The notes under the pieces were generated by a model that worked only from the letters and a program-made list of their open reading frames with translations, did not search any database and was not told the DNA's origin. A program made the position numbers and the translations under genes. Shown here in pieces: positions 45,098 through 53,836 of a DNA stretch of 64,000 nucleotides; position 1 is the stretch's first letter, and the number at the start of each line of letters is the position of its first letter. The DNA is from Streptomyces sp. DH41 (GTDB taxonomy: Bacteria; Actinomycetota; Actinomycetes; Streptomycetales; Streptomycetaceae): NCBI RefSeq assembly GCF_029813785.1, contig NZ_JARVKY010000018.1, positions 62,001 to 126,000 on the forward strand, in the 5' to 3' direction.

Positions 45098-45506
45098 TCC
45101 TGTTGGGGATGACCTTGGGATCCTGCCAAATCGGGTACCGCTCGTCTGTGCATGTAATGCGCAGGTCTCAGGTTTGTTTTCGCTGGCGCCTGTGAGCTCC
45201 GGCAAGGTTCTGACCTGCTGTTCTGGTGCAGTTCAGCCCTTCGGTCGCGCGAAGTCACTTGCTCCGGTGGACAGCCGGTGGACACGCGTGCTTGACGCTG
45301 CGTTCGGGGAACGCTTTCCGAGGGGATGGGAGGCTCCGGGGGCCTGCGGTGGGGCAGCTGGCCGGAGTCCTTCTCGCGCTGGCCCGAGATTTGGAAGAAC
45401 CCCCGAGTAACAGTTGCCTGTCGCTGTTCAATCGCCAAGGCAGGGATGAGGAGTCGCTGCCGCTGACCAGGTCGGCGATCTCTCCTTCACCTCGCCCGCG
45501 CGGGGA
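45098..45506. other. 409-bp gap at the left island end, with possible arm sites
   Basis: No gene is recognised. Two ccggtggac motifs at 45264-45272 and 45275-45283 lie 11 bp apart, one helical turn, and match a similar pair at the right end. They may be recombinase arm sites. Confidence 0.5.
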
Positions 45507-46928
45507 TCAGGCGTCGGCGGTGGATGTAGGGAGTGGTGTGGCGGAGAAGACTGAGTCCGGGTCGACTGCGGACTTCACGGCGAGCAGGCGTTCGGTGTTC
45601 GGCCCGTAGCAGTTCGCTACCTGGTCGGGGGTCTCCGGCCCCAGGAAGTTCACGTAGCCACCCGGCAGTGAGAACGGTTCCAGGGCTGCGTGAGTCTCTT
45701 CCAGCCAGCGCAGGCGCGAGGACCTGTCTTCGCCACCGTCTGTGTGGTCCTTGTTCTCGCCGTTCTCCCACATGGAGATCAGCTCGACCATGAGGTGTGG
45801 TTCGCGTCGGCCGAAAGCCATGGAACCGAGTGGTGGGCGGGTGGCCGCACCGTGGAACTGGTGCCACACGATCGCGGAGAACGGTGAGGTGAACTCCCGG
45901 GCGGCCCGGTCCAGGACGGTTGCGATGGAGCCCGTTACGCTCCGGACGGTCCGTGTGCGGATCGCGCCCGTGCGTCCCGGGGGGAACATGGCGTCCGTCG
46001 CTGCCAGCGTTGCGGAACGGGCGACCGGTCCGATCTCGGCGAGCACGTGTGTACCGAGTCCGGCCAGGGTGCGTACCGGCCCGTTCTGGGCGTTGCCCGC
46101 CTCAAGGTTCCCCGACCAGGTCGGCGCGACGTACACCGTCGGCTTGCCATCCGGGCCGGGAAGGAACCCCACGTCTACCGTCAGTTCGTCGGGACTGTCC
46201 TGAAGGATCCCGCCGAGGTCGGCCAGTATGCCGGCGCTCTGGTCGATCGGGTACAGGATGGTTCCCGAGATGACGGTCGGTACGGGGTGCAGGCGGATCC
46301 GTGCCGAGGTCACGACGCCGAAGTTGCCGCCGCCGCCGCGCAACGCCCAGAAGAGGTCCGGGTGGTGTTCGGCGTCGGTGTTCACTCGTGAGCCGTCGGC
46401 CAGGACGACCTCGGCGCTGAGCAGGTTGTCGGCTGCGAGCCCGAATTGGCCCAGGAGGGGACCGTAGCCGCCGCCGAGCGTGAGGCCGACCATGCCGACG
46501 GAGCCCGCCGTTCCGGTGACGGCGGTCAGGCCCGCCCGCTCGGCGGCTGAGACCACGTCCGAAGAGAGAGCCCCGCCGCCGACCGTCGCGTAACCGTGGT
46601 TGACGTCGACCTGCACGTCTCTCATGTCGGTCAGATCGAGAACCAGCCCACCAGGACGGAACGCCCGGCCCCAGAAGTCGTGACCCCCGCCACGCACGGA
46701 GATTGGCACTCCATGGTTGCGAGAAGCGCGTACTCCCGCCTGCACGTCAGCGGTGCTCGCGCACCGCACGACGACCGCAGGGCGGACATCGACCGCTGCG
46801 TTGAACAGCGCCACGGCTCGCGTGTACTCCGGTCCGCTGGTGAGCACACGGTCCGCAGGAATACGGGACCGCAGCTCGGCCAGGAAGGCGGTATCGACTG
46901 TTTCGTGGGCGTCGGTACGGGACTGCAT
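45507..46928 (-). CDS. BBE-type FAD-linked oxidoreductase
   Basis: FAD-dependent oxidase of 473 residues in the berberine-bridge-enzyme/PCMH family, often used for oxidative cyclisation or dehydrogenation in natural-product pathways. The FAD domain contains VRGGGHDFWGRAF, with His83 as probable covalent FAD attachment. The site that carries the second covalent cysteine in bicovalent members is Ala here (GTAGSVGMVGLTLGGG). The C-terminal BBE motif is NCYGPNTERLLAVK. There is no signal peptide. The start is ATG 46928 with AGGAG seven bases upstream. It is the last gene of the minus-strand cassette. Confidence 0.88.
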   Translation of the reverse strand: MQSRTDAHETVDTAFLAELRSRIPADRVLTSGPEYTRAVALFNAAVDVRPAVVVRCASTADVQAGVRASRNHGVPISVRGGGHDFWGRAFRPGGLVLDLTDMRDVQVDVNHGYATVGGGALSSDVVSAAERAGLTAVTGTAGSVGMVGLTLGGGYGPLLGQFGLAADNLLSAEVVLADGSRVNTDAEHHPDLFWALRGGGGNFGVVTSARIRLHPVPTVISGTILYPIDQSAGILADLGGILQDSPDELTVDVGFLPGPDGKPTVYVAPTWSGNLEAGNAQNGPVRTLAGLGTHVLAEIGPVARSATLAATDAMFPPGRTGAIRTRTVRSVTGSIATVLDRAAREFTSPFSAIVWHQFHGAATRPPLGSMAFGRREPHLMVELISMWENGENKDHTDGGEDRSSRLRWLEETHAALEPFSLPGGYVNFLGPETPDQVANCYGPNTERLLAVKSAVDPDSVFSATPLPTSTADA

Positions 46929-47098
46929 GGTCACTCCTGTGTGTCGCTCATCGGGTGCGGCTGTCGAGGGCGTGGTGTGGATGTGGTGGCCGGGTCGGTT
47001 CGGTGGCGCTCTGCCCGTTCGGCGAGGGCGTCCCGGGCGTTTCGAACCGCCGGATGGCCGACGGTGTGTCTGGGACGGTGCTCGGTGCCCTGCACGCG

Positions 47099-48349
47099 TC
47101 AGGAGGAGGGCGCGCCGGGTTCGGTGCACTGCTGGGCGAGGACGGCGACCATGTCGGGCAGCAGAACGGCCATGGGGTCGTGGGTCAGCTCCGTCATGCG
47201 TAGGCGCCCCTCGCAGGTGGCGACACCCAGGACGTGTTCACCGGCCAGTTGGGTGGTCTGCGCCGGTCCCCACAGAGCGGTGAGACGGGCGTGGCCGTGT
47301 GCAGGCGCCTCGACCACTCCGAGATTGGTGATCTGGATGTCGGCGGCGGTGACCAGGGTCATCATCGCCTCGGCCTCCTCGGGGGTGGTCGGCGGCTGAT
47401 GGGCCAGCGCCTGCGAACCGGCCTTGAGCAACCCGGGTGTCCGCTCGTGTTCCAGAGCCTGGTGATGATGCTGGGCCAGCTTCCAGAAATCTTCGGCCTG
47501 GGGTGCCTCGCTGACTGTCCGCGCTCCGGCGAAGCGATTGGCGACGGCGTCGGGCAGACCCGCGGCACGGCGCAGGTTGACCGGGCTCAGCACCCTCACC
47601 CGGGTGCGGCCCGCGCGGTGGAAGACCGTCCCGGCGGCGGCGCACAGCGCGGCGTGCACGGACACGCCCTCCGCGCGGCAGCGGGCCAGGAGGCGTGCGG
47701 TCAGGCCGCGTTGCAGGGCCAAGGCGGAGACGTGCGGCGCCCGTCCCGAGAACTGAGTCAGCTCGCCGGGCGGGTTCATCAGCTCGTCCTGGGGCGGCCC
47801 TACGGGAGGCGTCGCCGCGTCGAGGGCCTGCAGGAGGGCCTCTTGGGAGGGCGGCACATCCCTCCCCCGGGTCGGCCGGCCGCCGTCCTCGTCGCCGTCG
47901 AGGGCGGCGACGAGATCCGCCACCACCCGCATGCCGCCGGTGCCGTCGGTGATCTGGTGGGCGAAGGTCAGCACGATGATGCTGCCGGTCTCCGCGGGAA
48001 TAAGGATGGTCCGCATGAGCGGGCCGGGCTCCGGCGCGATGGGGCGCCTCTGCTCACCAGCGACGACCGCCTGCCAGGGCGTTCCCTCGGTGGCTGTCTC
48101 GATCCTGATCGGGCCCTCTGCCCAGCGGTACCGGGCCTGGGGGGCTCGGCGGTCGACCGAGACGCGGAGCAGCGGGTGTTGTGCCTGCACCTTCTTCAGC
48201 GCCCGTGCCAGCGTCCGCTCACAGACCGTACGGTCGATCTCGGCGACCAGGGAGAACTGGACAGGGTTTCGGTGCATGTAGAGATCGATGGTCCGCTCGA
48301 AGGCTCCGAGTTCCCGCACCGTCTCTGTTTGCGTGTGGCTGATCGACAT
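47099..48349 (-). CDS. Condensation/PapA-type acyltransferase
   Basis: Acyltransferase of 416 residues in the condensation-domain superfamily. The catalytic HxxxDG is TFAHQITDGTGG (His131, Asp135); the second-half DFGW-like position is degenerate. It resembles polyketide-associated proteins (PapA) and alcohol/trehalose acyltransferases that move acyl groups from CoA or a carrier to an alcohol or amine. The start is ATG 48349 with AAGGAA upstream. It lies 37 bases after the DUF3159 gene in the same direction. Confidence 0.82.
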   Translation of the reverse strand: MSISHTQTETVRELGAFERTIDLYMHRNPVQFSLVAEIDRTVCERTLARALKKVQAQHPLLRVSVDRRAPQARYRWAEGPIRIETATEGTPWQAVVAGEQRRPIAPEPGPLMRTILIPAETGSIIVLTFAHQITDGTGGMRVVADLVAALDGDEDGGRPTRGRDVPPSQEALLQALDAATPPVGPPQDELMNPPGELTQFSGRAPHVSALALQRGLTARLLARCRAEGVSVHAALCAAAGTVFHRAGRTRVRVLSPVNLRRAAGLPDAVANRFAGARTVSEAPQAEDFWKLAQHHHQALEHERTPGLLKAGSQALAHQPPTTPEEAEAMMTLVTAADIQITNLGVVEAPAHGHARLTALWGPAQTTQLAGEHVLGVATCEGRLRMTELTHDPMAVLLPDMVAVLAQQCTEPGAPSS

Positions 48350-48385
48350 GAGGTTCCTTCCGCGCTGAGGTGATGTGACTGCTCG

Positions 48386-49120
48386 CTACATGGAGGCATC
48401 CTGACGAGGAGGGAGTTCGGCCTCGTGCTGAGCGACGGCCGGGACGGGTCGGCTGTCCACCAGACGCTTGGACGTCGCACGGAAGGCCCAGGCGACGACC
48501 AGTGCGGCGACCACGGTGAGGGGGGTGCCCATGGCGATCTTCGCGAAGGCGAGCCAGCCGGTGGCGTCATGCGCGTAGAGCCACTGCTTCACTACGAACC
48601 GGGCGCCGAGGACGCTCGCCGCTGCGAGCGTGGCTATGTCGTGTGCCCGCAGAACCTGACGGTCCGCACGCCAGGCGTGCGCGCCACCGTGCAGGAGGTT
48701 CCACGCCACACCGGTCAGTGGGCGGCGAAGGAGGACCGAACCGAAGGTGGCGAGGAATCCTGCGAAGGCCACCCAGATGCCCAGCAGGAAGAAGTCCTTG
48801 GCGGAACCGGTGAGCGCGACGATGCCTGCCGCGACCAGAACACCGGTCAGGCTGCCCGAAGCGGCGAGAAGACGTTCCCCACGCACCAGCCGGGCCACGG
48901 TGAACACCGCACCGGTTGCCACCGCCGCGACCACGGCTGCCTTCGTCGACAGCAAGGCGAGTGCGATCACGAACCCCACGACCGGGACGGTCGAGTAGAC
49001 GAAGCCCGCGATGCCGCCCATGGAATCGAGCATGGGCGAACCCGGGGCGGGGGGCGGCGCGCTTGTGTTGCCCCGGTCGTGAGTTGGGGAGGGGGCGTGC
49101 TCGCCTTCGAGTTGGGTCAT
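48386..49120 (-). CDS. DUF3159 membrane protein
   Basis: Membrane protein of 244 residues with about six helices. A Pro/Ser-rich N-terminus precedes MGGIAGFVYSTVPVVGFVIA; other helices include AVVAAVATGAVFTVARLV and FFLLGIWVAFAGFLATF. This matches the actinobacterial DUF3159 family, whose function is not established. The start is ATG 49120 with GGAGTG upstream. It sits between the GPP34 and acyltransferase genes. Confidence 0.8.
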   Translation of the reverse strand: MTQLEGEHAPSPTHDRGNTSAPPPAPGSPMLDSMGGIAGFVYSTVPVVGFVIALALLSTKAAVVAAVATGAVFTVARLVRGERLLAASGSLTGVLVAAGIVALTGSAKDFFLLGIWVAFAGFLATFGSVLLRRPLTGVAWNLLHGGAHAWRADRQVLRAHDIATLAAASVLGARFVVKQWLYAHDATGWLAFAKIAMGTPLTVVAALVVAWAFRATSKRLVDSRPVPAVAQHEAELPPRQDASM

Positions 49121-49188
49121 CGATCACTCCTGGTCACGGGCTGCGGTTGCAGAGTCTCTCGGGGATTTCTCGTTGCGGTCGTGGCGGT

Positions 49189-49839
49189 TCAGGCGCTCCA
49201 GCCGCCCCCCACGGCCCGGCTCGCGAGATAGGAGTCGCGCAGTGCCTTGCGCAGTCCGGGGACGAACGCGTCGAACCGCGCCGCTTGCGCCTTCAGGGCG
49301 GACTTGTGGGTGCGGCGGTCCTCCTTGCTCCACACCGAGGTGAGCTCCAGCTCGACCGCCAGGACGGCCATGGCCAGCTCGTCCGTCAGGTCATCGGCGG
49401 GAGCGCCGTCGAGCACGATCGCGCGCACTCGGTCCTGCAGGGCGTGCACCAGGTCCGGGTGCACCACGGTGACCCTGTTGGTGGACACGACCGCCACCTT
49501 CTTCTGGCGTTCGATGGCGACATCCCCGGAGGCGAGCAACTGGTCGCGGACCGGGGTTTCGGCTGTGTGCGCCTTGTTGTGCAGGAACTTCAGCCAGCCC
49601 TTGGGCTTGTCCTCGGGCAGGTCGTACCAGACCGATGCCGCGAACGGATCCTCAGGCGGATTGCCGGAGAGCCGCCGAACCTTTCCCCCGGTCGCGTCCA
49701 GCAGACCGTTACGGGCCAGCTCAGTCATCGCCCCGGCCCGCAGCAGCTGGCCGCGCCCCTGAATGTTGTCGAGCTGGAACTTTTCCTTCTTGACGGTGTA
49801 GCAGAGCAGATACAGCTTCTGAGCGAAATTCGTGGGCAT
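49189..49839 (-). CDS. GPP34 (GOLPH3/Vps74-like) family protein
   Basis: Protein of 216 residues with the GPP34 N-terminus (LLCYTVKKEKFQLDNIQGRG, then LLRAGAMTELARNGLL). Eukaryotic members bind phosphatidylinositol-4-phosphate and Golgi glycosyltransferases; the bacterial role is unknown, though such genes often lie near membrane or secondary-metabolism genes in Streptomyces. It is the first gene of the cassette. ATG 49839 has AAGGAG nine bases upstream. Confidence 0.83.
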   Translation of the reverse strand: MPTNFAQKLYLLCYTVKKEKFQLDNIQGRGQLLRAGAMTELARNGLLDATGGKVRRLSGNPPEDPFAASVWYDLPEDKPKGWLKFLHNKAHTAETPVRDQLLASGDVAIERQKKVAVVSTNRVTVVHPDLVHALQDRVRAIVLDGAPADDLTDELAMAVLAVELELTSVWSKEDRRTHKSALKAQAARFDAFVPGLRKALRDSYLASRAVGGGWSA

Positions 49840-49880
49840 CAGAACTCTCCTTTGTGCTAGCCGAAGTGGGCAAGAGTTTC

Positions 49881-49891
49881 TATCGCCGATA
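49881..49891. promoter_or_regulatory. Palindrome upstream of the GPP34 cassette
   Basis: TATCGCCGATA is a perfect palindrome around one base, 42 bases before the start codon, where an operator could overlap the cassette promoter. Confidence 0.35.
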
Positions 49892-50708
49892 AGAGAGTGA
49901 AATGCGCGCAGGGGAGAGGCTCATCGGCCGCGCCCTCCCTTCCTCTAATTCCTGTAAAAGGGCAGGCGGAACGAATTGGGTGTTCGCCCACCCATCAGGG
50001 ATTAACCGCTGGGCCCTCGCCCCTGATTTGCCTTTCAGTGGTTCTCCTACCTCCGGTCCGAGCCGTGAAACTGGTGACGTTACGGCATAGTTCTGTGCGA
50101 CCTGGAGGATGGACATTTCTGGATCTGCTGCATGGTGCGCACCGAGTCCGCCGTCGTGACAGAGGCGTAACCGGCGTCCGCCTCGCGCCTGGGGCGTCCC
50201 GACAGGGCGTGCGGGATGCACAGGACCTCTCGTGCCGGGCTCCCGGCGGGCCCTGGCCGTGCCGCTGGGCCAGTCCCTCAAACCGGGGTGGGCCGGGCGA
50301 TCGCGGTGTTGCGCAGACTGGAGTCGACGTCGGCGAAAGGTGTGCTGGACGTGCGGTAGCAGCAGTGGGAGAGGCCGCTGGTGCAATAGGAGTCGCCGAT
50401 GACGGGGCGGTCTCCCCTTGAACTGGCCAGGTGGTGTGCTGTGAGCGGGGTGGCGACGAGGGCAAGGCACGGGTTTTCCTTCTGCCTTGTCTGACCTGCG
50501 CCGTCAGAAACCGCGGATTAGATCGTCGAGACCACCTCGGTTGAGAACGCAGGACCTATTCTCTGTCCGCTTTTGCGGTGCGTCAGTTCACCAAGTCGGC
50601 GCAGAATCACGCACGGGCGGGATTCTGAAGCGAGGTGCGTGAGGACTGCCCCGCAACTCCCGGTGGATCAAGCGCGTGGCGTCCGGACGCGGCGCATCAC
50701 AAAGCGAA

Positions 50709-50743
50709 GGAGCGTCCACATACGGGATGTATGGGGACGCTCC
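50709..50743. terminator. Orphan strong hairpin
   Basis: A 15-bp stem with one mismatch (ggagcgtcc + catac arms) and a 5-base loop. It is not directly after any recognised gene; the nearest stop codon is that of the peptidase gene at 50906 on the minus strand, 163 bases away. Confidence 0.6.
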
Positions 50744-50905
50744 GACAACGTGACGAGGGCCCTTGGCTATCGTCGGGCACCCGGCGGGAAATGCGGGCCA
50801 GCCCTTAGCTGTGGCCTTGAACATCAGGCAGCCCGTGCGTAAGTCCTTCCGCTGTTCTGAGGTCGTGCCGTGCGTATGCGTGGGCGGGTGACGGCTGGCT
50901 GTGAC

Positions 50906-52519
50906 TCAACGCTTCGCAGGGACAAGGGGGCGGGTGGTTGCGGGTGTGTCCGTCTTGCACACGGTGCCGTCGGCGGGGCGGGTGCCGTGGAGGAGTGCGG
51001 CGTCAACTGCCTTATTAACACACGAGTTGATGCCGTAGGAGCCGTGTCCGACTCCTTCACGTGTGAGCAGGACCGCGGCGTCCAGAGTCCGGGTCATGTT
51101 CTCGGCCCAGTGGTGGGGAGTGACGGGGTCCAGTCGGCCTGCGACCACCAGTGCCGGGGGCGCACCGGCGGCGGTGAGCGGCTTGGTGACGCGGTCCTTG
51201 TTCGGCGCGGGCCAGCGTGCGCAGTTGAGAGCGGAGTAGGCGGCCCGGGTCCCGATCCGCTTCGCCTCGGTAGTGGCCTTGGCGGCTGCGTCCTTGTGTG
51301 CGGCGATGCCGGACGGGGTCTTCCAGTCGGCGCAGCGTACCGCGGTGTGGGTTTCGAACATCGCGGTGGGGACGGGGAAGGGGGATACCGTGACGCTGTT
51401 CCACAGGGTGTAGAGGGGTGCGCCGTTGCCCTTCTGTGCGGCCAGCAGTGCCGAGGTCAGGAAGGGCCAGGTGTTCTGGTCGCCGGCCAGGGCTCGGGTG
51501 GTCTCCAGGGCCATGGCACCGTCGAGTTCGCCGCCCGGGGTGGCGCCCCCCTGGGCGGGTGCGATCTTCAGCGGCTTCGCTTCCAACGTGTCGATGAGTG
51601 TGTCGAACGCCGCCTCCGGGTCACCTGCCCCGAACGGGCATACTGCGGCCCCTTCGGTGCGACAGGTCTTGAACCAGGCGTTGAGGGTTCGTTCGCTTGC
51701 CACAGCGACGTCGTTCTGGAAGGGGAGGGAGTTGCCGAACCACTGGTTGGTGTCGACGGGCGCGTCGAGCACCATCTGGCGGACTCGGTGAGGGAAGAGG
51801 GTGGCGTACATCGGGCCGACCACGGTGCCGTAGGACAAGCCGTAGTACGTGATCTTTTTCTCGCCGAGCGCGGCGCGGACTCGATCGATGTCGCGAGCCA
51901 CGTTGTCGGTGGAAAGGCTGGCCAGGAACTTCTTGCTCTGGTGCTTGGCGCAGCCGTCGGTGAACGCGGCGGCATCGGCCAGCAGTCGCGGCAGAGGCTT
52001 GCCCCCGGGGATCGCCGGGTCGAAGGAGGTGCCGGCGGCGTCGGCTCGCTGCTTGTCGGTCAGGCAGCGAACGGCCTGCGATTGGCCGACGCCGCGCGGG
52101 TCCATCGCGATGACGTCGAATCTGGCGAGCACAGCGGGCGAGAAGGCGCCCGGAGTACCGGCTGTCTTGGGCAGGTTACGCAGTGTTTCGGTGGCGGCGA
52201 CCCCGGGTCCGCCGGGGTTGAAGATCAGGCTGCCGATGCGCTGGGCGGGATCGGTGGCCCGGTGCCGCATGACCGCGAGCGGGATCTGCGCGCCCTCGGG
52301 GTCGGTGTATTCCTGCGGCACCTTGATCGTGGCGCATTCCAGGTCCTTCCCACACGTGCTCCAAGTGAGCGGGTCCGGGGAGGGAGCCGGGGCCGACGCG
52401 CCCGTTGCGGACGTGCTGCGCAGCCCCGAGGCGCCGGACGAGCATCCCGTCAGGACCATGAGGGCCGCGGCGAACGCGGCCCCGTACTTGGCGGCGGTCC
52501 GTGGCCTCGACTGGATCAT
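50906..52519 (-). CDS. Secreted lipoprotein peptidase, S33 / tripeptidyl aminopeptidase-like (island copy 1)
   Basis: Exported alpha/beta-hydrolase of 537 residues. The lipobox is MVLTGC (Cys26). The oxyanion segment is LIFNPGGPGVAAT; the nucleophile is Ser229 in GLSYGTVVG; acid and histidine are near GRLDPVTPHHWA and GVGHGSYGINS. Domain order and length match the resident peptidase at 43251. It lies 109 bases after the membrane-protein gene in the same direction, so both may use the promoter at the TetR operator (53314-53367). Confidence 0.87.
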   Translation of the reverse strand: MIQSRPRTAAKYGAAFAAALMVLTGCSSGASGLRSTSATGASAPAPSPDPLTWSTCGKDLECATIKVPQEYTDPEGAQIPLAVMRHRATDPAQRIGSLIFNPGGPGVAATETLRNLPKTAGTPGAFSPAVLARFDVIAMDPRGVGQSQAVRCLTDKQRADAAGTSFDPAIPGGKPLPRLLADAAAFTDGCAKHQSKKFLASLSTDNVARDIDRVRAALGEKKITYYGLSYGTVVGPMYATLFPHRVRQMVLDAPVDTNQWFGNSLPFQNDVAVASERTLNAWFKTCRTEGAAVCPFGAGDPEAAFDTLIDTLEAKPLKIAPAQGGATPGGELDGAMALETTRALAGDQNTWPFLTSALLAAQKGNGAPLYTLWNSVTVSPFPVPTAMFETHTAVRCADWKTPSGIAAHKDAAAKATTEAKRIGTRAAYSALNCARWPAPNKDRVTKPLTAAGAPPALVVAGRLDPVTPHHWAENMTRTLDAAVLLTREGVGHGSYGINSCVNKAVDAALLHGTRPADGTVCKTDTPATTRPLVPAKR

Positions 52520-52628
52520 GATCAGTTTCCTTTCGTCCTACGTGTGCCATGCCCTGCAGCCCGGCTGCGCCGGTCGCGCGAGAGGCCGGCCGAAGAGGGC
52601 GTGGTCGCGCCTTCCTCGCTCCGATGAG

Positions 52629-53276
52629 TCAGCGACCGGCCGCGTCGAGCAGGGAGGAGTACCGCAGGCGGAGAGCGCGCTCCATGCTCGCCAGAACGGC
52701 CCCGCCTCCCAGTGCGAGGTTCAGCCAGATCGGTAGGTGTATCGGCGATACGAAGGTTCCGACCCGCTGTGTGACGGGGGGGATGTGAGAGACGGGTTCA
52801 GCGAGCTGCAGCAGGTTCAGGCCCACACCGATGACCAGCAGCAACACCGATCCGACGGCGACCGCCCGGCTCAGTCCCGGGTGGCGGGTGCCGAAGCGCG
52901 CCCTCCGTCCCTCCGCGGAGGCGGGGTCGGGCGTGAGCTGAGACGGTTGTCCGTCCAAGGGGCGATAGTGGCAGCGCTTGATGCCGTAGCTGCTCATCGC
53001 CACCTCGATGACGCCCCCGTCGACCGGGAGGAGCGCGGGCAACTTCGACTCGGCCACATGCCTGCCGTCCAGGAACAGATGCGCCCGGATCCTGCTGTTG
53101 TCCAATCGCGCCCAGTGCCGTACGTCGACGGCGTACAGGCGTTCCTGCCCGCCGTCACCGGCAAGCCGTAGCCAGAACAGGGAGCGCACGGGGAGCTGCC
53201 ACCAGCGGAACCGCTGCAGTTCCCTGCCGTCGCCCGGCTTGAGGCGCCTTGATGCCGCCCACTGCTTCAACGCCAT
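52629..53276 (-). CDS. Membrane protein of unknown function
   Basis: Protein of 215 residues with a soluble N-terminal part (RRLKPGDGRELQRFRWWQLP, YAVDVRHWARLD, HLFLDGRHVAESKLPA) and two C-terminal membrane helices (AVAVGSVLLLVIGVGLNLLQL; LPIWLNLALGGGAVLAS). No family name recognised; it looks like a conserved actinobacterial protein. ATG 53276 was chosen; the longer frame has no resemblance to the family. A 79-bp copy of its 5' end occurs at 56969-57047. The promoter region carries the TetR-type palindromes. Confidence 0.72.
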   Translation of the reverse strand: MALKQWAASRRLKPGDGRELQRFRWWQLPVRSLFWLRLAGDGGQERLYAVDVRHWARLDNSRIRAHLFLDGRHVAESKLPALLPVDGGVIEVAMSSYGIKRCHYRPLDGQPSQLTPDPASAEGRRARFGTRHPGLSRAVAVGSVLLLVIGVGLNLLQLAEPVSHIPPVTQRVGTFVSPIHLPIWLNLALGGGAVLASMERALRLRYSSLLDAAGR

Positions 53277-53313
53277 GCTCCGCGCACCCCTTCGCACCTC
53301 GGCCGCACCCTTA

Positions 53314-53367
53314 CTAGTACAGCGTGCTAGGGACACGCTAGCACGCCGTACTAGTACGGCGTGCTAG
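53314..53367. promoter_or_regulatory. Pair of palindromic operators
   Basis: A 17-base site (ctagtacagcgtgctag, 53314-53330) and a perfect 30-base palindrome (53338-53367, half-site tacggcgtgctag, centre ctag) lie between the membrane-protein gene and a TetR fragment. The same 30-base element, with two changes, precedes the intact TetR gene at 57823-57852. Likely operators of that TetR. Confidence 0.8.
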
Positions 53368-53395
53368 TCGGGTGGGGAAGCGGGGAGAAGTGAAG

Positions 53396-53608
53396 GAACA
53401 CCTGCTGCCCGGCGACCCGATCCGGGACCGGACACTGTCGCCCCGCGAACGGCTGCTGAACTGCCTGTGGCAGGTTCTCGCACCGCTCGGCACCAACGAG
53501 GACGCGCGAACCGCATGGGGCACGGTCTATCGGAGCTTCATCGAACCCGAACCGACCGAACCGGTACGCACCGCCTACCTCGCCCACGAGCGGGAGGCGG
53601 AGCGCCGG
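53396..53608 (+). pseudogene. Duplicated fragment of the TetR gene
   Basis: 213 bases collinear with 58067-58279 (codons about 59-129 of the intact TetR) with one visible difference (TGG for CGG). The DNA-binding domain is missing and the end is cut off by the IS-like fragment. It preserves the ligand-domain start (EHLLPGDPIRDRTLS) but no functional start. Confidence 0.88.
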
Positions 53609-53671
53609 TGGCAAGCGGTACTTACGGGACAGTCCTTACGGGCTCGTGCGTGGTTGGCGAGACCTTGATCG

Positions 53672-53833
53672 TTGAGCACGACCCGTGTGGTGGGGAATCG
53701 GACGCGTGCGACAACCATCCGTAGCCCGCGGATCACCGGGCTGACGCCCGACGTGATCGCAGAACTTGTCACCGAGGTCGGCCCGTTGTGGCACGAGCGG
53801 CACCAGGCGGTGCTGACGTCTCGCCGTCGCCCG
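53672..53833 (+). pseudogene. IS5-like transposase N-terminal fragment
   Basis: About 55 residues (ITGLTPDVIAELVTEVGPLW, HERHQAVL) resemble the helix-turn-helix start of IS5-group transposases of Streptomyces. The frame stops making sense just before the SDR stop codon, and no DDE domain follows, so it is a truncated remnant. Confidence 0.65.
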
Positions 53834-53836
53834 GCG

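Larger units (their letters stand above)
49840..50905. other. 1066-bp region without a recognisable gene
   Basis: This lies upstream of the GPP34 cassette. It contains the 11-base palindrome TATCGCCGATA (49881-49891) about 42 bases before the GPP34 start, an AT-richer stretch, and the hairpin at 50709-50743. Frames on both strands show no family features and poor codon bias; the stretch 50100-50470 may hold a decayed gene. Confidence 0.5.

Noticed and set aside
44992..45438. A 148-codon minus-strand frame ending across the tRNA (SGFEPETYALRVRCSG)
   Set aside because: Its end is the complement of tRNA-Thr; this is a well-known artefact of frames read through tRNA genes.
49880..50470. A 196-codon minus-strand frame upstream of GPP34
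   Set aside because: Pro/Arg/His-rich translation without family resemblance, and other frames are equally open.
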